Positions 7,815 to 16,148 of a DNA stretch of 64,000 nucleotides are shown in pieces. This DNA comes from Planococcus sp. APC 4015 (GTDB lineage: Bacteria > Actinomycetota > Actinomycetes > Actinomycetales > Microbacteriaceae). The stretch covers positions 1-64,000 of the forward strand of contig JASDDH010000018.1 of NCBI GenBank assembly GCA_030407505.1. The letters run 5' to 3'. The translations under genes were made by a program, and so were the position numbers. Every line of letters starts with the position of its first letter. Positions within the stretch are counted from its first letter, which is position 1. Below the pieces are notes generated by a model that was given only the letters and a program-made list of their open reading frames with translations, did not search any database and had not been told where the DNA came from.

Positions 7815-8834
7815 GTGACCACCGACGACGAACGGCGCATCGCCGCCACCTACGACGACTTCGGCAGGCGCTGGGCGCACGGCACTTCTCCGCTCTACGA
7901 GGACTGGGCCATCGGCATGGGCGCCGACGCCGACGTCGTCGCGCGACTCGCGGCACTGCCGCGCGCCAAGCAGCAGCCGAACATCGTGTTCGCCGCCGCT
8001 CGTCTGGCGGGGTGCGCACTGCGCCCCTACGCCGAGGTGCGGGACTGGATCGTCGCGCACTGGGTCGACATCACCGCCGTCGCCGCATCGCGCACCGTGC
8101 AGACGAACGAGCCGAACCGCTGCGCGACGCTGCTCCCCGTCCTGAGCAGGATCGACGGGCCCGTCGCCCTTCTCGAAGTGGGGGCAGCCGCCGGGCTCTG
8201 CCTCTACCCCGATCGGTACAGCGTCGTCTACACCGCACCCGAGGGCGAGCGCCGGATCGATCCGCCGACGGGTGCGAGCGACGTCGTGCTGGCCTGCGCG
8301 GTCGACGACGCCGACTCGGTCCCCGATCGGCATCCGCACGTCGTCTGGCGCCGCGGCATCGATCTCGCACCGATCGATGCGGGCGATCCCGCGTCGATCG
8401 ACTGGCTCTCGACGCTGATCTGGCCGGGACCCGATCACGACGCCCGTGTCGCGCGTCTTCGCGGGGCGGCGCGGATCGTCGCGGCGGATCCGCCCGACAT
8501 CGTCCGTGGCGACCTGCTGGAGCGGCTGGTCGACGTCGCCGGATCCGCGCCGTCCGATGCCACGCTCGTGGTGTTCCACAGCGCGGTGCTGCTCTACCTC
8601 GATGCCGCCGAGCGGGCGCGTTTCGCCGATATCGTGACGGGGCTCCCGCAGGCGATCGGACGCCGAGTCGTGTGGCTGTCCAACGAGACGGTCGGCACCT
8701 ACTCCTCCATCGACGCGCAGGTGCCGACGGATGCCGTGACCGACCATCGCTTCGTCCAGACCGTCGACGGCGTCGCCGTCGCCTTCGCCGGTCAGCACGG
8801 CGCGGTGTACGAGACGACGCCGTTCCGGTCGTGA
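7815..8834 (+). CDS. DUF2332 family protein
   Basis: A 339-residue cytosolic protein of unknown function found mainly in actinobacteria. Family-like features are the N-terminal WAHGTSPLYEDWA segment, the central LLEVGAAAGLCLYPDRY (resembling a Rossmann/methyltransferase glycine loop) and the late VVFHSAVLLYLD strand. The fold looks SAM-methyltransferase-like, but no activity should be assumed. GTG at 7815 is chosen from the TATCGT hexamer 6 nt before it. Regulated, if anything, through the palindrome at 7788-7807. Confidence 0.8.
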   Translation: MTTDDERRIAATYDDFGRRWAHGTSPLYEDWAIGMGADADVVARLAALPRAKQQPNIVFAAARLAGCALRPYAEVRDWIVAHWVDITAVAASRTVQTNEPNRCATLLPVLSRIDGPVALLEVGAAAGLCLYPDRYSVVYTAPEGERRIDPPTGASDVVLACAVDDADSVPDRHPHVVWRRGIDLAPIDAGDPASIDWLSTLIWPGPDHDARVARLRGAARIVAADPPDIVRGDLLERLVDVAGSAPSDATLVVFHSAVLLYLDAAERARFADIVTGLPQAIGRRVVWLSNETVGTYSSIDAQVPTDAVTDHRFVQTVDGVAVAFAGQHGAVYETTPFRS

Positions 8835-8836
8835 AC

Positions 8837-9799
8837 TCAGCCGCGCGAAGCCCACGCGCACGTGAGCGGCTTGACGTTCTGCGGCGCGAAGGCTTCGCCG
8901 ATGAACATGACGAACGCCCACTCCTGCGTCGGCAGGCCGATCGACGAGAGCAGCGGTGCCGGGTCCTGCGCGGCCGGGAAGATCCCCGCCGACGACGTCG
9001 CCGGGTTGGCGACCGGGCTGCCCGCGCGGGGCAGGGCGAGCATCTCGACCATCTCCGCCTCGGTGTCCCACCAGGTCGTGCCCGGGCAGATGCCGCCCCA
9101 GGCCGTCGCGGGTGCGGTCTGCACGGGCATCGCGAGCGGGTCGCCGGGGGCCCCGTCGATGACGATCACGCGGCTGTCCCTGCGCGAGCCCGGTGCGGAG
9201 CACGGCACGGCGTCGTCGGTTCCGCGGATGCGGGTGAGCACCTCGAGGGCGAATCCCCCCTCCGGCGCAGCCGACGTGGACTCCACGACGTCGCCGCACG
9301 ACGCGGCGCGCGCGAGCGGAACCGCCACCTGCACCGCGCCACCCTCGCCGTCGGCGAGGAAGACGTACCAGAGCGTCTCCGCGGCAGAGCCGTCGATGCG
9401 CTCGATCGCGACCAGCGCGTCTTCGAGGCCGTCGCCGTTCGCATCGGAGTAGACGGGTTCGGCGAGCGTGTACGTGCCGTACTCGTCTGACGCGGTCCCT
9501 CCTTCGAGGGCCACCCAGACAGGCGCCGAGAAGCCTCCGCTCGAGTACATGACGTTGCGGGTGCCGAGGTCGATCTCGCGGATGTCTACCGGGGTCGGGG
9601 TGGGCGTCGGACTCGGCGTCGCGTCCGCGGTCGGGCTCGCGACGGCGGAAGCCGAGCCGGAGGACGCCGCGGGAGCGTCGGTCGCGCATCCCGAGAGCAG
9701 GGCCGTGGCGGCGACGGCAGCGATGGCGGATGCCGCGGCTCCGCCCCAGCGTGACCGGCTGCGGGCGATGTGACGACGTGGCTCGGGGGTGCGGTGCAT
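8837..9799 (-). CDS. Secreted lipoprotein of unknown function
   Basis: A 320-residue predicted lipoprotein: a basic N-terminus, hydrophobic stretch 20-34 and lipobox LSGC with Cys38, then a Ser/Thr/Pro-rich linker (about 40-70). Residues 117-130 contain DANGDGLEDA, an EF-hand-like/FG-GAP calcium loop. No enzymatic motif was seen; an extracellular binding or sensing role is possible. Start ATG at 9799 has GAGGAG 7-12 nt ahead; upstream in-frame codons have no such signal. It converges with the DUF2332 gene with no terminator between them. Confidence 0.75.
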   Translation of the reverse strand: MHRTPEPRRHIARSRSRWGGAAASAIAAVAATALLSGCATDAPAASSGSASAVASPTADATPSPTPTPTPVDIREIDLGTRNVMYSSGGFSAPVWVALEGGTASDEYGTYTLAEPVYSDANGDGLEDALVAIERIDGSAAETLWYVFLADGEGGAVQVAVPLARAASCGDVVESTSAAPEGGFALEVLTRIRGTDDAVPCSAPGSRRDSRVIVIDGAPGDPLAMPVQTAPATAWGGICPGTTWWDTEAEMVEMLALPRAGSPVANPATSSAGIFPAAQDPAPLLSSIGLPTQEWAFVMFIGEAFAPQNVKPLTCAWASRG

Positions 9800-10111
9800 G
9801 ACGCTCTCCTCACGGGACGCGCGGCGTCGGAGAGGCTCAGGTGACGCACGAAGCGCGGTGATGCCGAAACGGGAGCGCCGGGCAGCATGCTCCCTGCCCC
9901 GGAGCATATCGGGTGCCCAAGCACCGGGAAAAGGCTCAAGATGCCGCAGGAAGCGCGCGGGTGGTTCACCTGGTTCAGTGCGGGAGTCGACGAGAACATG
10001 TGGACAAGTCCTCCGCCTTGCTCCGAGCAACCGCCGACTCCCCCGTCGTAACACTGCCCGCCCGTGCTCGCCGAGCACCTAGCCTGGAACCCGGCCGCGA
10101 AGGGGACCTCA
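9800..10111. other. 311-bp divergent intergenic region between the lipoprotein gene and metX
   Basis: No protein gene is supported. It holds a hairpin (ATGCTCC 9887-9893 with GGAGCAT 9901-9907), a perfect actinobacterial DnaA box on the minus strand (TGTGGACAA, 9999-10007), and the TAGCCT hexamer of metX at 10080-10085. I looked for a SAM-type riboswitch ahead of metX and could not assemble one. Confidence 0.5.
10080..10085 (+). promoter_or_regulatory. -10 hexamer of metX
   Basis: TAGCCT would start a transcript near 10092, leaving a 20-nt leader with AAGGGG before the GTG at 10112. This rules out the in-frame GTG at 10064 as the start. Confidence 0.55.
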
Positions 10112-11314
10112 GTGGACTGGCAGACCTCCGAAGACACGGTGCCCTCGGCACCCGTGACGGAGGCCGACGCCCGGATGATGCTGGGCCGCCCACCCGCGAC
10201 CGGCGCGTGGCGCGACGGAGATCCGGTCGGCAAGCGCCGCTTCGCGGGTTTCGGCGCCTTCCGCACCGAGAGCGGCGGCGAACTGCCGCAGTACCGTCTG
10301 GCCTACGAGACGTGGGGCGAGCTCTCCCCGGCTCGCGACAACGCGGTTCTCGTGCTGCACGCCCTGACCGGCGACAGCCACGTGCGCGGACCCGCCCTAG
10401 CCGGGCATCCCACGACCGGATGGTGGGACGACATCGTCGGTCCGGGTGCACCCGTCGACACCGACCGCTGGTTCGTGGTCGCTCCCAACATGCTGGGCGG
10501 ATGCCAGGGCTCGACCGGTCCGTCGAGCATCGCGCCCGACGGGTACGAGTGGGCGTCGCGCTTCCCGTACCTGACGACCCGCGATCAGGTGGCGGCGCAG
10601 GTGCGCCTGGCCGACGCCCTCGGCATCGACGTGTGGGCGGCGGTCATCGGCGGTTCGATGGGCGGCATGCACGCGATGGAATGGGCGATCGGGCATCCCG
10701 AGCGGGTGCAGCGCGCCGCGATCCTGTCAGCGCCACCCGTGAACACCGCCGACCAGATCGCCCTCAACTCGGTGCAGCTCGAGGCGATCCGCATCGATCC
10801 CCGTTTCCAGGGCGGCGAGTACTACGACGCGGGCGACGGCGACGGCCCGCACCGCGGGTTGGCCCTGGCCCGGCGCATGGCGCTGCTGAACTACCGCTCC
10901 CCTACGGAGCTCAATCAGCGGTTCCAGCGCTCGTGGCAGTCGGGCGTGAGCCCGCTCGGCCACGGCGGACGCTTCGCCGTCGAGTCCTACCTGGACTTCC
11001 ACGGCAACAAGTTCACGCGTCGCTTCGACGCCAACAGCTACCTGACCCTCGTCGAGGCGATGAACTCGCACGACATCGGTCGCGACCGCGGCGGCATCGA
11101 AGACGCCCTCGCCCGCGTCACCGCCACCACGCTCGTGCTCGGCATCGACAGCGACCGGCTGTTCCCGATCGACGGCCAGCAGCGCATCGCGCGCGGCATC
11201 CGTCACACGATCGGCGATGAAGCCGTGGTGCTGTCCAGCGACTTCGGTCACGACGGGTTCCTCATCGAGACCCCGGCCGTCGGCCGCCACCTGCAGCGCC
11301 TGCTCGACACCTGA
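10112..11314 (+). CDS. metX: Homoserine O-acetyltransferase
   Basis: A 400-residue alpha/beta hydrolase-fold transferase that acetylates homoserine with acetyl-CoA, the first committed step to methionine. The nucleophile elbow GGSMGG (180-185, Ser182) is followed by an Asp in GIDSDRLFPI and a His in SDFGHDGFLIE, completing the triad. The LHALTGDSH and NMLGGCQGSTGPSS segments are family hallmarks (the latter favours acetyl over succinyl transfer in actinobacteria). Start at GTG 10112 with AAGGGG ahead. Its product feeds MetY. Confidence 0.95.
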   Translation: MDWQTSEDTVPSAPVTEADARMMLGRPPATGAWRDGDPVGKRRFAGFGAFRTESGGELPQYRLAYETWGELSPARDNAVLVLHALTGDSHVRGPALAGHPTTGWWDDIVGPGAPVDTDRWFVVAPNMLGGCQGSTGPSSIAPDGYEWASRFPYLTTRDQVAAQVRLADALGIDVWAAVIGGSMGGMHAMEWAIGHPERVQRAAILSAPPVNTADQIALNSVQLEAIRIDPRFQGGEYYDAGDGDGPHRGLALARRMALLNYRSPTELNQRFQRSWQSGVSPLGHGGRFAVESYLDFHGNKFTRRFDANSYLTLVEAMNSHDIGRDRGGIEDALARVTATTLVLGIDSDRLFPIDGQQRIARGIRHTIGDEAVVLSSDFGHDGFLIETPAVGRHLQRLLDT

Positions 11315-11318
11315 CCCG

Positions 11319-12536
11319 CTAGGCGCCGACGGGCACCCGTGAGCGCTCGAGGCGCAGACTCACCAGCGCCAGCGCCAGCCCGCCGAGGGCGAGCGCGACA
11401 CCGACCCATGACGGAGCGAGGAAGCCCCATCCCAGGGCGATGACCACGCCGCCGAGGAAAGCCCCGAGGCTGTTCCCGAGATTGAGCGCGGAGTGGTTCA
11501 CCGCCGCCGCGATGGACTGGTTGTCCTCGGCGACGTCCATGAGGCGCGTCTGGATCGTCGGGCTCAGCGCCGCCGAGACGAACCCCGTGGCGAACACGAA
11601 GAACCCGACCGCCCAGATCCACGTCGCGGTGAGCGCGAAGAGGGCGAGCACCACCGCGAGCAGCGCGAAGCCGCCGATGAGGGTGCGTCTGAGGTCGACG
11701 TCGGCGAGGTGCCCGCCGACGAGGTTTCCCACCGTCATGCCGAGCCCCATGACCACGAGCACGATGGGAACCGCCCATGCCGGCGATCCCGCGACGTCGG
11801 TGACGACCGGGGCGATGTAGCTGTAGACGGCGAAGAATCCGCCGAAGCCGATCGCACCGACGCCGAGCGCGAGCCACACCTGTCCGATGCGGAAGACCTT
11901 GAGCTCCTGGCGGAGCGTGCGCTCGGGCTCGCCCGCGTGCTGCGGCACGAAGAAGCCGATCGCGATCGTCGCCAGGGCGAAGATCGCCGCGACGATCATG
12001 AAGGCCGTGCGCCAGCCGAACTGCTGACCCAGGAACGTGCCCAGGGGAACGCCGACGACGTTGGCGAGCGTGAGTCCGGTGAGCACGAACGCGACGCCCT
12101 TCGCCCGCTTGCCGGGGCCGAGCACGTCGGCAGCGACCAGCGCCCCGATGCCGAAGTACGCCCCGTGCGGCAGGCCCGCGAGGAACCGCGACGCCGCGAC
12201 GAGCTCGTACGTCGGGGCGAGGAAGGTGAGCGCGTTGAAGACGGTGAGGGCGAGGGCCAGGCCCAGCATGACGCGGTGGCGCGGATACTTCGCGACCACA
12301 CCGGCGATGGTGGGCGCGCCCACGACCACCCCGAGCGCGTAGAGCGTGATGAGCCAGCCGGCCTGGGCGATCGCGTCATCCGGATTCGAGGCCCACTGAG
12401 CCGGGAGCAGGGACTGCGCGACGTCGGGCAGCAGGCCCATGACGACGAATTCGGTCATGCCGATGCCGAAGCTGCCGATGGCGAGGGAGAGGAGCGCCCA
12501 CATCGCCGCACCCCTCGAGAGAGTCGAGGAGGTCAC
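11319..12536 (-). CDS. MFS transporter, DHA1 (AraJ/Cmx-like) family
   Basis: A 405-residue, 12-TM major facilitator carrier. FGIGMTEFVVMGLLP in TM1 is characteristic of the AraJ/PbuE/Cmx branch of drug and sugar efflux proteins, and the first loop has a motif-A relative. The substrate is unknown. The GTG at 12536 stands 6 nt after a TAGCAT hexamer (leaderless pattern); an internal ATG 11 codons later is the alternative. Its stop lies 4 nt from the metX stop, convergent. Confidence 0.85.
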   Translation of the reverse strand: MTSSTLSRGAAMWALLSLAIGSFGIGMTEFVVMGLLPDVAQSLLPAQWASNPDDAIAQAGWLITLYALGVVVGAPTIAGVVAKYPRHRVMLGLALALTVFNALTFLAPTYELVAASRFLAGLPHGAYFGIGALVAADVLGPGKRAKGVAFVLTGLTLANVVGVPLGTFLGQQFGWRTAFMIVAAIFALATIAIGFFVPQHAGEPERTLRQELKVFRIGQVWLALGVGAIGFGGFFAVYSYIAPVVTDVAGSPAWAVPIVLVVMGLGMTVGNLVGGHLADVDLRRTLIGGFALLAVVLALFALTATWIWAVGFFVFATGFVSAALSPTIQTRLMDVAEDNQSIAAAVNHSALNLGNSLGAFLGGVVIALGWGFLAPSWVGVALALGGLALALVSLRLERSRVPVGA

Positions 12537-12542
12537 CTCGCG

Positions 12543-12548
12543 ATGCTA
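12543..12548 (-). promoter_or_regulatory. Leaderless-type -10 hexamer of the DHA1 transporter
   Basis: TAGCAT (minus strand), 6 nt before GTG at 12536. Confidence 0.5.
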
Positions 12549-12610
12549 GCGCCGTGGGCGCGGCATGTCGAATCGATTCGACGCCGACGACCGGATGCCG
12601 CGGCCCGAGG

Positions 12611-12928
12611 CTAGTGCGACGGGTCTTCGCCCTCGATCGCGGCCTCGAGGCGCTCGATCTTGCCGTCGAGCTCGCCGGTGAATCCTGGCCGGATGTCGGC
12701 TTTGAGCACGAGCGACACCCGCGACCCGAACGGTAGCACGGCATCCGTCGCGCGCTTGACGACGTCGAAAACCTCGTCCCACTCCCCCTCGATCTCGGTG
12801 AACATCGATGTGGTCCGGTGCGGCAGACCGCTGTCGCGGACGATGCGCACGGCAGCGGCGACGGCGTCGTGGACGCTGCCGTCGGCATTGCCGGTGCCGC
12901 TCGGGGCGACGGAGAAGGCGACGAGCAT
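12611..12928 (-). CDS. MTH1187/YkoF-type thiamine-binding family protein (DUF77)
   Basis: A 105-residue protein with the MTH1187 ferredoxin-like fold signature: MLVAFSVAPSG at the N-terminus, a central HRTTSMFTEIEGEWDEVF and a C-terminal acidic helix. Members form tetramers and some bind thiamine, but the physiological role is unsettled. Ribosome-binding site GGAGG 6 nt before the ATG at 12928. It starts 14 nt after the mannosyltransferase stop and is likely co-transcribed with it, with no obvious functional link. Confidence 0.82.
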   Translation of the reverse strand: MLVAFSVAPSGTGNADGSVHDAVAAAVRIVRDSGLPHRTTSMFTEIEGEWDEVFDVVKRATDAVLPFGSRVSLVLKADIRPGFTGELDGKIERLEAAIEGEDPSH

Positions 12929-12942
12929 GAGGACCTCCGGGT

Positions 12943-14154
12943 TCAGGGAACGGGACGGGCACGGACGGTGTGCCGCACCGGCGCCCGCGCGACGCGCGCG
13001 ACCGCCCACACCAGCATGACGACGAGAAGGGCGTTGCGCACGGTCAGGATGCCGGCGGCGACGGGATCGGCGATGAGCAGCTGGCCGTAGGTCAGCGGAT
13101 AGACGAACTGCGTCAGCAACGCCGCGGCGAGGCCGGCGACGGCCGGCATCCACCAGCGACGGCGATCGATCACGATCCCGAACGCGAGCGGCGCGATGAT
13201 CCAGGTGAGGTACTGCGGCGAACCCACCTTGTTGAGCACGATGAACACGAGCACGAGGCCGAGCGCCAGTGGAGCGAACAGGACGCCGAACGACGCTCCG
13301 CGCCACGACGCCCACGCGCCCAGCGCCGCGACCGCCACCAGCGCCACGATCAGCAGCGGCGTCATCACGGCGATGACGGTCTCGACGCCGGGTCCGGTGA
13401 CCTGGTAGGTGAGGATCTGATCGTCGTAGTAGAGGTACGAGTCGCCGAGGCCCGCGACCTGACGCCAGAGGTAGAACATGCTCACCGGGGCCTCGAGCTG
13501 CAGTCCGCGCTCGGTCTGCCCGGTGACGAAGCCGAGAGCGTGGGCGCCGCCGCCCGCCGCGACGACGGTGAGCAGGGTCACCGCACTCACGACCGCGGCC
13601 CCGCCGACGATCGACAGCCGCCTGCGCACGGCGATGAACGCGGCGGCGATCAGCGCCGCCGGCCATACCTTGATCCATGTCGCGACCGCCAGCAGCGCCG
13701 ATGCGAGCCACGGACGACCGCCCAGCCACAGGCATCCGGCGATCGCGATGGGCACCGTCAGCCCGTCCAGGCGGTACATCCCCACCGGTCCGAGCAGCAG
13801 CATGAAGCCGAGCCAGAACCACGCCGCGGACGTGCGCCCGAGCGACCGGCCGCGTCCGACGAGCATCGCGAACGCCACCGCGTCGCATGCGGTGACCAGC
13901 AGCGCCCACGCCACCTCGTAGCCCGCGATCCACTCGACACCCAGCGCCAGCACCATCGGGATCAGCGCGACGGGCGGGTAGATCCACTCCTCGGTGACGC
14001 CGGGGATCCCGCGCCCCTCGACGGCCTGCCGCGCCCAGGGCTCGTAGACGAAGTAGATGTCGCCCATCGGCTGGTTGGGCAGCACGAACCCCAGCACCGC
14101 GACGACGACGTGCACGCCCGCGAAGGCGACCCACAGCACCGCCCGTCTCGACAC
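12943..14154 (-). CDS. GT87-type polyprenyl-phosphate mannosyltransferase, membrane protein
   Basis: A 403-residue integral membrane glycosyltransferase with about 10-12 TM helices. The first periplasmic loop has MGDIYFVYEPW, where an Asp near the end of TM1 is typical of GT-C enzymes such as mycobacterial PimE (GT87), followed by EEWIYPP. Such enzymes use polyprenyl-phosphate-mannose to extend phosphatidylinositol mannosides or glycans. The acceptor here is unknown. GTG at 14154 has GGAGG directly ahead and also TACGAT at 6 nt. Confidence 0.75.
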   Translation of the reverse strand: MSRRAVLWVAFAGVHVVVAVLGFVLPNQPMGDIYFVYEPWARQAVEGRGIPGVTEEWIYPPVALIPMVLALGVEWIAGYEVAWALLVTACDAVAFAMLVGRGRSLGRTSAAWFWLGFMLLLGPVGMYRLDGLTVPIAIAGCLWLGGRPWLASALLAVATWIKVWPAALIAAAFIAVRRRLSIVGGAAVVSAVTLLTVVAAGGGAHALGFVTGQTERGLQLEAPVSMFYLWRQVAGLGDSYLYYDDQILTYQVTGPGVETVIAVMTPLLIVALVAVAALGAWASWRGASFGVLFAPLALGLVLVFIVLNKVGSPQYLTWIIAPLAFGIVIDRRRWWMPAVAGLAAALLTQFVYPLTYGQLLIADPVAAGILTVRNALLVVMLVWAVARVARAPVRHTVRARPVP

Positions 14155-14160
14155 GCCTCC

Positions 14161-14166
14161 ATCGTA
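14161..14166 (-). promoter_or_regulatory. -10 hexamer of the GT87 operon
   Basis: TACGAT (minus strand), then GGAGGC, then GTG at 14154. It lies in the 32-nt gap after nnrD. Confidence 0.4.
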
Positions 14167-14186
14167 GGGCGCACCGGATCGGGGCC

Positions 14187-14996
14187 TCACTCGAACCCGA
14201 GCACCTCTCCGACGGCGCGCGGCAGCGCCTCCGCGACGTCGAGCGCCGTGATCGGCCCGCCGGCGGGGCCGTGGACGGATGCCGCCAGCTCAGCCGCCCG
14301 CGCATGCAGCCACGCCGCCGACGCAGCGACCTCGGAGAGACCGGCGTCGGCCGACCCCGCCACCAGCGCGCCGAGCACTCCCCCGAGCACATCGCCCGTC
14401 CCCGCCGTCGCGAGCCACGGCACCGCGACGTCGACGGTGATCACGCGCCCCGTGCCGTCGGCGACCAGCGTCTGGGAGCCCTTCAGGAGCACCACACCGT
14501 CGAGCGCGCGCGCCGTCTCGACGGCATCAGCCCGACGGTCGCCGGACGCTCCCAGACCGAGCGCCTCGCGCAGTCTCGCGTGCTCGCGCTCGTGCGGCGT
14601 GACGACGACGGGCGCTGCGGCTCCGACCGCAAGATCGAGGGCGCCGGCATCCAGCACGACGGGAAGATCCCCGGCCAGGATGCCGCGGATCGCCTCCGTC
14701 TCGGCGGGCGGGCGCTGCGCGGCATCCGTTCCCGAGCCGATGAGCCACGCCTGCACCCGGCCGTCGGACGTGACGGTCTCGGGACGTCGCGCGAGCACGA
14801 GCGCGTGCGCGGGTCCGAGATAGCGCACCATGCCCAGTCCGGTGCCCCACGCCGCTTCGACGCCGAGCACCGCGGCACCGGGATAGGCCTCCGACCCGGT
14901 GCGCACGCCGAGCACCCCGCGGGAATACTTGTCATCGGACGCCGTTGGCCTCCGGAGGACGCCGGCGACATCGCGCGCCGACCACGAACCGACCAT
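14187..14996 (-). CDS. nnrD: ADP-dependent NAD(P)H-hydrate dehydratase
   Basis: A 269-residue ribokinase-fold enzyme that converts (S)-NAD(P)HX, a damaged hydrated cofactor, back to NAD(P)H using ADP. Family signatures: KYSRGVLGVRTGS near residue 25, the PVVLDAGALDL strand, VVVTPHEREHARL, LLKGSQT and the nucleotide/anion-hole loop ATAGTGDVLGG. It lacks the NnrE epimerase domain often fused in other bacteria. The ATG at 14996 is 6 nt downstream of TAAGGT; the GTG two codons upstream would lie inside that spacer. Confidence 0.93.
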   Translation of the reverse strand: MVGSWSARDVAGVLRRPTASDDKYSRGVLGVRTGSEAYPGAAVLGVEAAWGTGLGMVRYLGPAHALVLARRPETVTSDGRVQAWLIGSGTDAAQRPPAETEAIRGILAGDLPVVLDAGALDLAVGAAAPVVVTPHEREHARLREALGLGASGDRRADAVETARALDGVVLLKGSQTLVADGTGRVITVDVAVPWLATAGTGDVLGGVLGALVAGSADAGLSEVAASAAWLHARAAELAASVHGPAGGPITALDVAEALPRAVGEVLGFE

Positions 14997-15002
14997 GGCC
15001 AC

Positions 15003-15008
15003 ACCTTA
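15003..15008 (-). promoter_or_regulatory. Leaderless-type -10 hexamer of nnrD
   Basis: TAAGGT (minus strand), 6 nt before ATG 14996, in the 27-nt gap to the divergent Old Yellow Enzyme gene. Confidence 0.5.
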
Positions 15009-15023
15009 CCGACGGAGCGCCGC

Positions 15024-16094
15024 ATGACCGCCCTCTTCACGCCCCTCACGATCCACGGCGTCACCGCGCGCAACCGGCTGTGGGTGGCGCCGATGTGCCA
15101 GTACAGCGCAGTGGACGGCGTTCCCCAGGAGTGGCACCACACGCACCTCGCCCAGTTCGCCTCGGGCGGCGCGGGCGTCGTCGTCGCCGAAGCCACGGCC
15201 GTCTCGGCCGAAGGCCGCATCTCGCCCGAAGACGTCGGGATCTGGAACGACGCCCAAGCCGAGGCGTGGGCTCCGATCGTCGAGGCCATCCGCACGCGCG
15301 GTGCCGTACCCGGCATCCAACTCGCCCACGCCGGTCGCAAGGCCTCGACCTGGTCACCGTTCGTCGAGCAGCGGGGCACCGTGCCCGCCGCCGACGGCGG
15401 GTGGACGACGGTCGCCCCGTCGGCCGTGGCGTTCGAGGGCTTCGATGAGCCCCGCGCCCTCGACGCGGCCGGTATCGACGCCGTCGTCGCGGACTTCGCG
15501 GCCGCCGCCCGTCGTGCCGTCACAGCCGGCTTCGAGGTCCTCGAGATCCACGCGGCTCACGGCTACCTGCTGCACCAGTTCCTCTCGCCGCTGTCGAACC
15601 TCCGTGACGACGAGTACGGCGGCTCGCTCGAGAACCGCGCCCGCCTGCTGCTGCGCATCACGGGCGCGGTCCGGGATGCCGCTCCCGACGCCGCGCTCTT
15701 CGTGCGGTTCTCGGCGAGCGACTGGGCCGACGGCGGCTGGAACGTGGACGACACCGCGGTCGTCGCGCGGTGGGCTGCCGAGCACGGCGCCGACTTCTTC
15801 GACATCTCGTCGGGCGGACTCGTCGCGCACCAGAAGATCGAGGTCGCACCGGGCTACCAGGTCGGCTTCGCTGCGCACATCCGCCGCGAGGCCGGTGTGC
15901 CCGTGAGCGCCGTGGGGCTCATCACCGACGCGGACCAGGCCGAGCGGGTGCTCGTCGACGGCGACGCCGACGCCGTCATGGCCGGCCGCGAGTGGCTGCG
16001 CGACCCGCACTTCGCCCTGCGGGCCTCGGCCGAGCTCGGCGCCGACATCGACTACTGGCCCGCGCAGTACGTGCGCGCCCGGCCCCGCGCCTGA
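15024..16094 (+). CDS. NADH:flavin oxidoreductase, Old Yellow Enzyme (YqjM-like)
   Basis: A 356-residue FMN-dependent ene-reductase that reduces activated C=C bonds with NAD(P)H. The YqjM class is indicated by PMCQYS (23-28; Cys25 and Tyr27 tune the flavin), QLAHAGRKA (99-107) and EIHAAHGYLLHQFLSP (174-189) with the substrate-binding His176 and His179. Length is normal. The ATG at 15024 has GACGGAGC ahead. It is divergent from nnrD with a very short shared promoter region and ends at a strong hairpin. Confidence 0.93.
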   Translation: MTALFTPLTIHGVTARNRLWVAPMCQYSAVDGVPQEWHHTHLAQFASGGAGVVVAEATAVSAEGRISPEDVGIWNDAQAEAWAPIVEAIRTRGAVPGIQLAHAGRKASTWSPFVEQRGTVPAADGGWTTVAPSAVAFEGFDEPRALDAAGIDAVVADFAAAARRAVTAGFEVLEIHAAHGYLLHQFLSPLSNLRDDEYGGSLENRARLLLRITGAVRDAAPDAALFVRFSASDWADGGWNVDDTAVVARWAAEHGADFFDISSGGLVAHQKIEVAPGYQVGFAAHIRREAGVPVSAVGLITDADQAERVLVDGDADAVMAGREWLRDPHFALRASAELGADIDYWPAQYVRARPRA

Positions 16095-16095
16095 C

Positions 16096-16134
16096 GTGAT
16101 CCCGGATGCCGCGGCCCGCGGCATCCGGAATCAC
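16096..16134. terminator. Hairpin between the Old Yellow Enzyme and CNNM genes
   Basis: CCGGATGCCGCG (16102-16113) pairs perfectly with CGCGGCATCCGG (16117-16128) over a 3-nt loop; GTGAT/ATCAC outside adds 5 pairs. Its arms are made of the over-represented GGATGCC word. It lies between convergent genes. Confidence 0.75.
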
Positions 16135-16148
16135 TCAGCGGCGCGCGA

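Noticed and set aside
9800..10111. SAM riboswitch upstream of metX
   Set aside because: Only one simple hairpin was found; the conserved multi-helix core and pseudoknot could not be matched.
10064..10111. GTG at 10064 as the metX start
   Set aside because: It lies upstream of the TAGCCT hexamer, adds 16 non-conserved residues and has no ribosome-binding site.
12611..14392. A single 593-codon frame joining the MTH1187-type gene to sequence upstream
   Set aside because: The upstream part is an off-frame reading of the GT87 and nnrD genes; the small gene has its own GGAGG and ATG.
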